NCBI GenBank assembly: GCA_003132865.1
Contig: PKYZ01000588.1
Location: 8,696-31,777 of the forward strand
DNA length: 23,082 nucleotides
Direction: 5' to 3'
DNA from: Bryobacterales bacterium
GTDB taxonomy: Bacteria > Acidobacteriota > Terriglobia > Bryobacterales > Bryobacteraceae
The notes below the pieces were generated by a model. The model was not told where the DNA came from. It saw nothing but the letters and a program-made list of their open reading frames with translations, and made no database searches. The translations under genes and the position numbers were made by a program. Below are positions 14,064 to 19,994 of the stretch, in pieces (positions within the stretch are counted from its first letter, which is position 1; each line of letters begins with the position of its first letter).

Positions 14064-15038
14064 CTATGCAGCAGTGACCAGATCTCGAATCTCCCAAACA
14101 CGATTTGCGACGCCCGCTTCCATCGCCGGAGTGACGGGGAGTGCCTGGTGGACCCGGCAGAAGTTGTAGAATGCGAACCAGAGGCAATAGGCATACCAGA
14201 GGTTTTCCCACTTCTTGCTGAAAGCATTCGTTAACCGGGTCGTGCGGCGCATTCCCATGCGGATTGAAAGATTCTGGCGCTCGATATGCGACGTGCAAAT
14301 CTTGTCCTTGTCTGGGTTGCCTATTATCACCACCGGCTTGGCGTCAACCACCTCAGGCGGACTGTAGCGGCGTTGCTCCTCTTCCGGCTGCGCATACGTC
14401 TTGATGAGCATCGCATAGTCCACACGATCCCCCAGCGTCGTTTCAATTGCGGACTTGTACGGTTGAAATCCATCCGTCGTGACTTGGAAACGTTGCGCGG
14501 CGGTCGCACCGCGAAGCCGCTCGATAAAGGCGTCCGTAGTAGCCTGGTCGCGCCGTCCAAGCGCGAAGTTCAAAACCAGCTTGGAATACCGCTCGATTGC
14601 TACAAAGCAATAGGCATCGTCGATGCTGTTGTCGTTTGCCTCAAACGGGAACTTGTGGGCTTCCTTCTTAGCGACGTATCCCCAGATTTCATCGCACTGC
14701 ACATCCTTCACCGGGATGTTAACCAGCAGCTTGCCCATAATGCGTTCGCAGTTCTTGCCAGCGTGTTCCAGCATCGTTAGGACCGTCTTGGGTTCCACGT
14801 CGCACAGGCGCGCCGTGGAGCGCACGCTATTGCCTTCCAAGAGGCAATGCAGGATGGAAACCACCACGGCCTGTTTCAGACGAACATTTTCCCCGAAGGG
14901 CTTTTCTTGCGGTTCGGCATACCGCTTGCCGCACTGCTGGCACTTGTAACGCTGTACTTGATTGCGGCCCCTACCGGCCTTCACCATATCGGTTTTGCAG
15001 TTGTGGCACGTCACGGCTTGAATCTCCTTGCGATTCAC
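14064..15038 (-). CDS. IS1-family (InsAB-like) DDE transposase
   Basis: A single 324-residue frame. The N-terminus has an InsA-type zinc ribbon (CHNCKTDMVKAGRG ... YKCQQCGKRY, C-x2-C...C-x2-C), followed by a helix-turn-helix-like region (LLEGNSVRSTARLCDVEPKT). The catalytic core shows DEIWGYV, a central TTDGFQPYK and HIERQNLSIRMGMRRTTRLT, matching the D...D...E/H arrangement of IS1-type InsB. The C-terminus (FAFYNFCRVHQALPVTPAMEAG) is typical. In classical IS1, insA and insB are joined by frameshifting; here they are one frame. The start is GTG 15038, just before the first zinc-ribbon cysteines, with no clear ribosome-binding site. A strong promoter lies about 110 bp upstream (15148-15176). 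Confidence 0.9.
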   Translation of the reverse strand: MNRKEIQAVTCHNCKTDMVKAGRGRNQVQRYKCQQCGKRYAEPQEKPFGENVRLKQAVVVSILHCLLEGNSVRSTARLCDVEPKTVLTMLEHAGKNCERIMGKLLVNIPVKDVQCDEIWGYVAKKEAHKFPFEANDNSIDDAYCFVAIERYSKLVLNFALGRRDQATTDAFIERLRGATAAQRFQVTTDGFQPYKSAIETTLGDRVDYAMLIKTYAQPEEEQRRYSPPEVVDAKPVVIIGNPDKDKICTSHIERQNLSIRMGMRRTTRLTNAFSKKWENLWYAYCLWFAFYNFCRVHQALPVTPAMEAGVANRVWEIRDLVTAA

Positions 15039-15147
15039 AGCCGAGAGCGCGATACTGAGTGTGGAAGGTTCGTACGGCTTCGGCTGTGCGGATTTCGGCC
15101 CCGGTAGCGGTTCCAGCCGTTATCGGGGCTTTTCTCTTCACAACCTC

Positions 15148-15176
15148 ATCATACTTGACCCCCACAAGGATGTCAA
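15148..15176 (-). promoter_or_regulatory. Near-consensus sigma70 promoter of the transposase
   Basis: On the minus strand, TTGACA (15171-15176), 17 bp, TATGAT (15148-15153). The spacer ends in GGGGTCAAGTA, which runs into the -10 box. The same 11-mer is at the matching place in the divergent promoter. The long leader (about 100 nt) before the GTG start is unexplained. Confidence 0.7.
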
Positions 15177-15223
15177 GGGGATCGCAAAAAGATTTTCATT
15201 GATTTTCTTGAAGGGGTCAAGTA
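15152..15223. promoter_or_regulatory. Paired 11-bp inverted motifs, candidate shared operator
   Basis: TACTTGACCCC (15152-15162) and GGGGTCAAGTA (15213-15223) are exact reverse complements, each overlapping the spacer and -10 start of one of the two divergent promoters. A related TGTCAAGGGG lies at 15171-15180. The second motif also lies in a TCAAGT-AC-ACTTGA dyad (15217-15230). The symmetry suggests one regulator controls both transcripts. Confidence 0.5.
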
Positions 15224-15227
15224 CACT
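15199..15227 (+). promoter_or_regulatory. Predicted promoter of the small basic protein gene (leaderless)
   Basis: TTGATT (15199-15204), 17 bp, TACACT (15222-15227). Placing the last -10 base at -7 puts +1 exactly on the A of the ATG at 15234, so the mRNA should be leaderless. This agrees with the absence of a ribosome-binding site close to the ATG. Confidence 0.6.
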
Positions 15228-15233
15228 TGAACC

Positions 15234-15410
15234 ATGGCAAAGAAACGGCTACCACCGGACATAAAGGCGTACTTCGTCAAGATGGGAGTGCAAGGCGGGC
15301 GCATAGGCGGAAAGCGCCGGGCGGAAGCGTTAAGCCCCGAACGCCGCAAAGAGATCGCGCAAAAGGCGATTGCGGCGCGATGGGCGAAACGAGACGCACC
15401 GGCTGCATAG
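15234..15410 (+). CDS. Small basic protein (58 aa), passenger of the IS1-type element
   Basis: ATG 15234 to TAG 15410 encodes a lysine/arginine-rich protein: MAKKRLPPDIKAYFVKMG, a glycine-rich basic segment (GGRIGGKRRAEALSPERRKE), then IAQKAIAARWAKR. The GGK...SPERR-x-EIA-x-KA-x-x-ARW pattern is one I recognise from short uncharacterised bacterial proteins and somewhat resembles KGG/con-10-type motifs. There is no assigned function. The basic helix could bind nucleic acid, making it a candidate regulator of the divergent transposase, but that is speculation. It is predicted to be leaderless and ends 9 bp before the next gene. It is too short for many gene callers and easy to miss. Confidence 0.7.
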   Translation: MAKKRLPPDIKAYFVKMGVQGGRIGGKRRAEALSPERRKEIAQKAIAARWAKRDAPAA

Positions 15411-15419
15411 CTTTTCTGT

Positions 15420-16175
15420 ATGCCTCAACCCCTATCAAAGGTCATTAAACATGGAGATGGTCTGAGTATCGTCTTGGGTCCAATCGAGGAGCACCAGCTA
15501 CGGCTCGGCGGTTTAGTGGCGAGACTCATAAGTGTATGCGCATTTTCCGACTTCCATTTTGGCAAGCTGTTTATCGCTATGCTGGGTCCACAAGCAGCCC
15601 CAGCATTTAGCATCTATGACGCATTTGCTTGGTCTCACCCCAAGACTATTGCACTGAAGGCAGTAGCAGAGACGGTGCTCAATAAGGACGATTTCACTAT
15701 CTTCCTAGGTATTCTTAAGCTATTCTCACAAGACCAAAAACAGCGACACAAATTCGCGCACTGGTTGTGGGCATATTGTCCAACACTACCAGATCATATA
15801 GTCCTGGTTGATCCCATTAAACTCCTTCGGTATCAAGCTGCGCTGGCACAGGTAAATATGGTAAACATGCCCTCAGGATCGGCCACGCCGGTCGAGATAA
15901 AGATGAATGAGGACACGAGGCAATGGCTTACGAATTGCGAGTGTTACTCTAGAGACGAAATGTTGCGCATCATCGCGCAATTTACCGACACGCTTATTCT
16001 TATTGATGCGTTTCGGCAGATTCTGACCCTTGTTCCGAAAGAGCCAGCCGCATGGCCACGAGCGCGCCTAATCTCTCACCCTCGACTGGCGAGAGCGATT
16101 CTCCATGTGGAGGACCAACCGGAACCAGTAGCCAGTCAAACTCCTCCATCAGAACATCCCGCACAGCCCGAATAA
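15420..16175 (+). CDS. Unrecognised 251-residue protein with R-x4-H (HEPN-like) motif
   Basis: I do not recognise a named family. The protein is mostly alpha-helical (LRLGGLVARLISVCAFSDFH, TIALKAVAETVLNKDDFTIF). Residues 109-114 read R-H-K-F-A-H, followed by WLW. This fits the R-x4-6-H motif of HEPN-fold RNases found in many toxin and abortive-infection systems, but the motif is short and the fold is unverified. Base composition is clearly lower in GC than the backbone, except for the last 50 codons or so, which turn GC-rich and Pro/Glu-rich and overlap an opposite-strand frame (16000-16248). The ATG has no clear ribosome-binding site and starts 9 bp after the small basic protein gene, so it may be co-transcribed from that promoter. 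It could be an island cargo protein. Confidence 0.65.
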   Translation: MPQPLSKVIKHGDGLSIVLGPIEEHQLRLGGLVARLISVCAFSDFHFGKLFIAMLGPQAAPAFSIYDAFAWSHPKTIALKAVAETVLNKDDFTIFLGILKLFSQDQKQRHKFAHWLWAYCPTLPDHIVLVDPIKLLRYQAALAQVNMVNMPSGSATPVEIKMNEDTRQWLTNCECYSRDEMLRIIAQFTDTLILIDAFRQILTLVPKEPAAWPRARLISHPRLARAILHVEDQPEPVASQTPPSEHPAQPE

Positions 16176-16248
16176 CCGCTTCACGCGAAACCGTGAATGC
16201 CGTCTCGTTTAAACGGAGCACTACGAGCCTCTTCCGCGGTGCCTTCAT
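16000..16248 (-). CDS. Possible small protein (82 aa), opposite-strand overlap
   Basis: The frame starts MKAPRKRLVVLRLNETAFTV and runs through AVIRAVRDVLMEEFDWLLVP and VGPPHGESLSPVEGERLGAL. It reads like a real, GC3-rich, backbone-type protein and ends TAA at 16000. It overlaps the 3' end of the 15420-16175 gene by 176 bp on the other strand, so at most one of the two is likely authentic there. It has no recognised domain and no clear ribosome-binding site. If real, it marks the return to native sequence and the + gene has read through into it. Confidence 0.35.
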   Translation of the reverse strand: MKAPRKRLVVLRLNETAFTVSREAVIRAVRDVLMEEFDWLLVPVGPPHGESLSPVEGERLGALVAMRLALSEQGSESAETHQ

Positions 16249-16304
16249 TTTGACGTAAAATATTGCAATTTGCTATCTCCCCACTAAAACTACACTACCA
16301 GCGG

Positions 16305-16333
16305 TTGAGGAAAGGGCCCATACGCGGTATCCT
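16305..16333 (+). promoter_or_regulatory. Predicted promoter of the DUF3644 fragment
   Basis: TTGAGG (16305-16310), 17 bp, TATCCT (16328-16333). Predicted +1 is near 16340, only 7 nt before the ATG at 16347, so there is no room for a ribosome-binding site. The transcript would be almost leaderless. Confidence 0.4.
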
Positions 16334-16346
16334 CGATACATAGACC

Positions 16347-16571
16347 ATGGCGCTCAGCCGAGACCTCGCCGAGAAATCAATTCAGGCGGCCGTCGCCGCG
16401 ATCGAGGTGTACAACAAGCCCAATTTCTCCTATCGGGAGGAGGCGTTCTCGCTATTAATGGTGAACGCATGGGAACTCTTGCTCAAAGCAAAATGGATCA
16501 TGGACCACGGCGAGCGATGCTCGCCAAGCGAATCGACGATCACACAACTCGGCACCACGAGGATCCACTGA
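16347..16571 (+). pseudogene. DUF3644-domain protein, N-terminal fragment
   Basis: The first 55 residues or so (MALSRDLAEKSIQAAVAAIE, VYNKPNFSYREEAFSLLMVN, AWELLLKAKWIMDHGE) match the start of DUF3644 proteins, which normally exceed 300 residues. After DHGE the sequence becomes unrelated and stops at 16571, leaving 74 codons. A perfect 7-bp hairpin (16509-16525) lies exactly where the homology ends. I read it as a truncated gene. DUF3644 proteins are uncharacterised and often seen in accessory or defence-rich neighbourhoods, consistent with this island. Confidence 0.7.
16509..16525. repeat. Perfect 7-bp hairpin at the DUF3644 breakpoint
   Basis: GGCGAGC-GAT-GCTCGCC. It coincides with the last recognisable codons of the DUF3644 fragment, suggesting a repeat insertion or a palindrome-driven deletion junction. 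Confidence 0.55.
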
Positions 16572-16619
16572 AAACAAATGCCCAACGCCAATCGCAAAGC
16601 CGAATCCCTTTCGCCGCCG

Positions 16620-16639
16620 TGCTATACTCGCGTCGAGTA
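16620..16639 (+). promoter_or_regulatory. Extended -10 element overlapping a dyad
   Basis: TGCTATACT (16620-16628) is followed by TACTCG-CGT-CGAGTA, a 6-bp inverted repeat covering the -10 box. This is a typical layout for a repressed promoter, yet no convincing gene follows. Confidence 0.35.
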
Positions 16640-17055
16640 ATCAATGTCTTCCCCACTCAGCCGTTCGGCGCTCCGTCCGACAGCCCGCCGGTTCATTGAA
16701 CAACAGAATTCCTTCGCCCCCCATGATCGCCCTATTGCCCTCGGTTTCGAGCTTTGTTCGCCCAGTTCGCAATCCGCTGCCCGGACCAGCCGCAACCGGC
16801 TCTGCCCCACTGCCGTCGGCCGGATTTAAGGGGTTGTTGTATGTCAACTCATTGATTGTAAAGGCTAAATTGGCTTTGTTCGGTCAAAATTGGGCGCTGC
16901 GTCAAACGTACTCGCATTGCACAATTCTGCACAGATCCGCCCAATCGTGCACAACTGGGGTCCAACCGTAGGCGTTAAAGCATGTCGCACCGGCCGCAAG
17001 ATCCGGAAAGCGCGAGTCCCGTCGTCCATAGGGCGCCCCGTGCGCCGCGTTAAAC

Positions 17056-17063
17056 TATACAAT
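17056..17063 (+). promoter_or_regulatory. -10 region of the Trm112-led operon
   Basis: TATACAAT provides TATACA (17056-17061) or TACAAT (17058-17063). Either places +1 at about 17068-17070, right at the ATG (17069-17071), suggesting a leaderless operon mRNA. No good -35 box was found. Confidence 0.4.
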
Positions 17064-17068
17064 CAATT

Positions 17069-17239
17069 ATGGCGTTGAGCAAAGATTTGCTGGAGATTCT
17101 GGTCTGCCCGCTGTGCAAGGCGGATCTCGATCTGAAGCCGGACAATAGCGGCTTGAAATGCGTCCAGTGCCACCGCGTCTACCCGATTCGGGACGATATC
17201 CCGGTGATGCTGGTCGACGAGGCGAAGATCGAAGAGTGA
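17069..17239 (+). CDS. Trm112-family zinc-ribbon protein
   Basis: A 56-residue protein, MALSKDLLEILVCPLCKADL, then GLKCVQCHRVYPIRDDIPVM. The C-P-x-C ... C-x-x-C zinc-ribbon-like cysteines and the YPI-x-DDIPVML tail are diagnostic of the Trm112/YcaR family. Eukaryotic Trm112 activates methyltransferases; the bacterial short forms are poorly characterised and often neighbour lipid A or envelope genes, as here. The stop overlaps the next start (GTGA at 17236-17239). There is no ribosome-binding site upstream, consistent with leaderless initiation. The family call is firm. Confidence 0.9.
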   Translation: MALSKDLLEILVCPLCKADLDLKPDNSGLKCVQCHRVYPIRDDIPVMLVDEAKIEE

Positions 17240-18162
17240 CCGAACTGCCCATCGGCTGCCGCGTGGCGGTGATCCGGCTGCGCTCGCTGGGCGACTGCGT
17301 GCTCACCGCACCTGCGCTCGAGATCCTGAAGCGCGCCCGCCCCGATCTGCGCATCGCCGTGGTGGTGGAAGACCGCTTCCGCGCGCTGTTCGAACGCAAT
17401 CCCGATATCGAGACGCTGCTCGGGCCAAGCTGGCGCGAACTGCGCGCGTGGTCTCCCGAGTTTTGCCTGAACCTGCACGGAGGCAGCGTCAGCGCGTGTC
17501 TCACGGCCCTTTCGGGAGCCCGTTCGCGGGCCGGATTCGCGCACTATCGCTGGCAGTGGCTGTACCACGTGCGCATCCCGCGCGCGCAACAGATTCTGGG
17601 CGAAGAGCGGACGGTGCATACCGCGGAACATCTGGCATCGGCTGTGTTTTATTTGGGCGCGCCGCGCGTGGAGATTCCGCGCGCCAGGTTGTTCGCAGCA
17701 ACGCCGTTTGCCGAAGGACAGGCCGGGAGGCCTGTCCTACCGGCACCCTACGCGGTGATCCATCCCACCGCGTCGCAGCCGGATAAGACCTGGCATGCAA
17801 CCGGCTTCCTCCGTGCCGCGCGGTTCCTGCGCGAATCGCTGGATCTCGATCCCGTATTCATCGCCGGACCGGGTGAAAACCTGGCCGCCTTTCGCGAATA
17901 TCGCACGGTGATCGGCGCTCCGCTGGGCGAAATCAAATCCCTGCTGAGCGGTGCCGCGCTGTTCCTCGGCAACGACTCCGGACCCGCCCATATGGCCGCG
18001 GCCTTCGGGCTGCCGGTGGTCGCGATCTTCGGCGCCTCCGACCCGGCCATCTGGCATCCGTGGCGCACCGCTTCGGTGGTGGTCCAAAATGCGGCGGGCA
18101 TCCAATCGGTCACCGAACAGCAGGTGCTCGACGCTCTGGAGCGCATGCGGGTGCACGCATGA
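17236..18162 (+). CDS. Glycosyltransferase family 9 (heptosyltransferase-like)
   Basis: I choose GTG 17236, overlapping the Trm112 stop, giving MTELPIGCRVAVIRLRSLGD and 308 residues. The longer frame from 17158 would translate Trm112 codons out of frame. GT9 hallmarks are the N-terminal VAVIRLRSLGDCVLTAPAL, a central YAVIHPTASQPDKTWHATGF and the C-terminal donor-binding FLGNDSGPAHMAAAFGLPVV and AIFGASDP. Such enzymes add heptose or similar sugars to the lipopolysaccharide core at the inner membrane. The gene is coupled to the MsbA-like exporter by ATGA overlap, fitting envelope glycolipid assembly. Oddity: residues 160-169 (EGQAGRPVLP) are encoded by a palindromic repeat (17715-17738) lying in frame before the donor-binding half. 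Confidence 0.92.
   Translation: MTELPIGCRVAVIRLRSLGDCVLTAPALEILKRARPDLRIAVVVEDRFRALFERNPDIETLLGPSWRELRAWSPEFCLNLHGGSVSACLTALSGARSRAGFAHYRWQWLYHVRIPRAQQILGEERTVHTAEHLASAVFYLGAPRVEIPRARLFAATPFAEGQAGRPVLPAPYAVIHPTASQPDKTWHATGFLRAARFLRESLDLDPVFIAGPGENLAAFREYRTVIGAPLGEIKSLLSGAALFLGNDSGPAHMAAAFGLPVVAIFGASDPAIWHPWRTASVVVQNAAGIQSVTEQQVLDALERMRVHA
17715..17738. repeat. Palindromic repeat inside the GT9 coding frame
   Basis: AGGACAGGCC-GGGA-GGCCTGTCCT is a perfect 10-bp stem with a 4-nt loop. It belongs to the family of short palindromes seen at 5011 and 10333. It is translated as part of EGQAGRPVLP without breaking the frame. Confidence 0.7.
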
Positions 18163-19994
18163 GAGACCTGCTGCGGCTGCTCGCATTCGCCAAACGGTAT
18201 TGGGTCTACCTTCTTCTTTCGGTGCTCCTGATGGCCTGCGTGGGCGCCGCGCACGGCATGACCGCGTTGCTGATCGGGCCCATCTTCGATCGCGTGCTCA
18301 ATCCGGCGTCCATCGACGCGCCGGTATTGTTATTCAAGGACCCGGTATTCCACCACCCGGTTTATCTCAGCCACATCGTGCCCGGCGCCCTACACAACCG
18401 CAGCATCTGGACGATGGTGGCTTTCCCCATACTGGCCGTATTCCTCACCAAGGGAATCTGCGATTACCTGGCGAATTACCTGGTGAATTATGTGGGGTGC
18501 TCGGCGGTCACGGACCTGCGCAACACCGTCTTCGACAAGGTGGTCAGGCAAGGCGCGCAGTTCTTTGAAGCGCACTCCACCGGGCGGCTGATGTCGTCGA
18601 TCATGAACGATATCGAGAAGATCCAGGTGGCGGTTTCGCATATTCTGGCAGACCTGCTGCGGCAGACCTTCGTGGTGCTGGGTCTGCTCTTCGTGATTCT
18701 CAATATGGACTGGAAGCTGGCCCTGGTGAGCCTCACCGTGCTGCCGTTCGTGCTGATACCGACGGCGCGCATCGGCCGCCGCATTCGCCGCACCAGCCGC
18801 CGCAGCCAGGATCACGCCGCCGAGTTGAACGAGATCCTGCAGGAAACTCTCAGCGGCCACCAGGTGGTGAAGGCGTTCGGCACCGAGCAGTACGAATCGC
18901 GGCGCTTCCGCCAGGCCGCGCAGGGGTTGCTCAAGAGCAACCTGCGCTACGTGCGGCAGCAGGCGCTGGCTTCGCCGCTGATCGAAATCTTCGGTGCGAT
19001 CACCATCGTCTGCCTGCTGACCTACGCGCGCACGCAGATCAAGGCCCACACGCTGACCGCCGGCGAGTTTACCAGTTTCGTGATCGCGCTGTTGATGATG
19101 TACGAGCCGGTGAAGCGGCTGACCGGCATCCATAATATCTTCGAGCAGGCTATCGGAGCGTCGCAGAAGGTTTTCGAATACCTGGCGCATGCCGAGGAGA
19201 TTCAGGAGAAGCCGGGCGCCATCAAGCTGGAGCGCTTCGCCGGATCGATCCGCTTCGACAACGTCGGATTCCGCTATCCGCTATCGCCCAACGGATTTCA
19301 GTTGAAGGGCCTCGATCTGGAAGTCAAAGCGGGCGAAGTGGTAGCGGTGGTGGGGCCGAGCGGCGCGGGCAAGACCACGCTTGTGAACCTGGTGCCGCGA
19401 TTCTACGACGTCGCGTCCGGCGCTGTGCGCATCGACGGGCGGGATGTGCGCGATTACGATCTGGCGTCGCTGCGGTCGATGGTAGGGATCGTGGCGCAGG
19501 ACACCTTCCTGTTCAACGACACCGCGGCCAACAACATCGCCTACGGCCGGCCCGGCACGCCTTTGCGCGAGATCCGCGACGCGGCGCAATCCGCGCTGGC
19601 GGACGAATTCATCGGTAGGCTGCCGGACGGCTACAGCACCATCATCGGAGAGCGCGGCGTGAAGTTGAGCGGCGGGCAGCGGCAGCGCATCGCCATCGCG
19701 CGCGCGCTGCTGAAGAACGCTCCCATCCTGATCCTGGACGAAGCCACCTCGCATCTGGACACCGAATCGGAGCTGCTGGTGCAGGACGCGCTGACCAACC
19801 TGATGACGGGCCGCACGGTAATCGTGATCGCGCACCGGCTATCCACCATACGCCGGGCCGACAAGATCGTGGTGCTGGAGCGCGGCGGCGTCTTCGAAGT
19901 GGGCACGCATGAGGAGTTGGTGAACGGCGGCGGCATTTACCAAAGGCTGCACGAGTTGCAATTCGTGGAGGCGGGAAGCGTGATGGACCTATGA
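18159..19994 (+). CDS. msbA: MsbA-like ABC transporter (fused permease and ATPase), lipid A/glycolipid flippase
   Basis: I choose ATG 18159, overlapping the GT9 stop (ATGA), giving 611 residues. The N-terminal half is a type-I exporter membrane domain, with segments near residues 14-36, 85-115, 165-205 and 275-320 and the sequence GMTALLIGPIFDRVLNP. The ATPase domain has Walker A GPSGAGKTT (about 398-406), Q-loop VAQDTFLF, signature LSGGQRQR (about 503), Walker B ILILDEATSHLD (about 523) and H-loop IAHRLST. All catalytic residues are present. It exports lipid A or another lipid across the inner membrane. The neighbouring GT9 and Trm112 genes support an envelope role. Exact substrate and orthology to msbA are inferred. 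Confidence 0.92.
   Translation: MRDLLRLLAFAKRYWVYLLLSVLLMACVGAAHGMTALLIGPIFDRVLNPASIDAPVLLFKDPVFHHPVYLSHIVPGALHNRSIWTMVAFPILAVFLTKGICDYLANYLVNYVGCSAVTDLRNTVFDKVVRQGAQFFEAHSTGRLMSSIMNDIEKIQVAVSHILADLLRQTFVVLGLLFVILNMDWKLALVSLTVLPFVLIPTARIGRRIRRTSRRSQDHAAELNEILQETLSGHQVVKAFGTEQYESRRFRQAAQGLLKSNLRYVRQQALASPLIEIFGAITIVCLLTYARTQIKAHTLTAGEFTSFVIALLMMYEPVKRLTGIHNIFEQAIGASQKVFEYLAHAEEIQEKPGAIKLERFAGSIRFDNVGFRYPLSPNGFQLKGLDLEVKAGEVVAVVGPSGAGKTTLVNLVPRFYDVASGAVRIDGRDVRDYDLASLRSMVGIVAQDTFLFNDTAANNIAYGRPGTPLREIRDAAQSALADEFIGRLPDGYSTIIGERGVKLSGGQRQRIAIARALLKNAPILILDEATSHLDTESELLVQDALTNLMTGRTVIVIAHRLSTIRRADKIVVLERGGVFEVGTHEELVNGGGIYQRLHELQFVEAGSVMDL

Larger units (their letters stand above)
14064..15410. 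mobile_element. Candidate IS1-type element carrying a divergent passenger gene
   Basis: The unit holds the transposase (minus) and a 58-residue protein gene (plus), arranged back to back. Both coding regions end in the same nine bases: CTATGCAGC at 14064-14072 and its reverse complement GCTGCATAG at 15402-15410. Weaker similarity extends inward (AGTGACC against CGGTGCG, with one gap). No target-site duplication is obvious. The left limit is constrained because the neighbouring ATPase-nuclease gene ends 6 bp away. The element boundaries are inference from the inverted repeat and gene layout. Confidence 0.4.
16572..17068. other. Gene-free region at the right edge of the island
   Basis: About 500 bp without a supported gene. 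It contains an extended -10 box TGCTATACT (16620-16628) overlapping a dyad TACTCG-CGT-CGAGTA (16625-16639), a lower-GC patch (about 16825-16900), and two copies of TGCACAA (near 16918 and 16949). The short open frames have no recognisable composition. A non-coding transcript from the 16620 promoter is possible but unproven. Confidence 0.4.

Noticed and set aside
14971..15165. 64-codon minus-strand frame upstream of the transposase
   Set aside because: It runs out of frame into the zinc-ribbon coding region and has no domain; it probably represents leader sequence.
15011..15410. CRISPR array or attC-like cassette near the transposase
   Set aside because: The repeats are only short promoter-associated inverted motifs, with no regular spacer arrangement and no integrase site signature.
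18060..18158. Longer start for the ABC transporter
   Set aside because: It overlaps GT9 coding sequence out of frame; ATG 18159 overlaps the GT9 stop and begins the first membrane segment.
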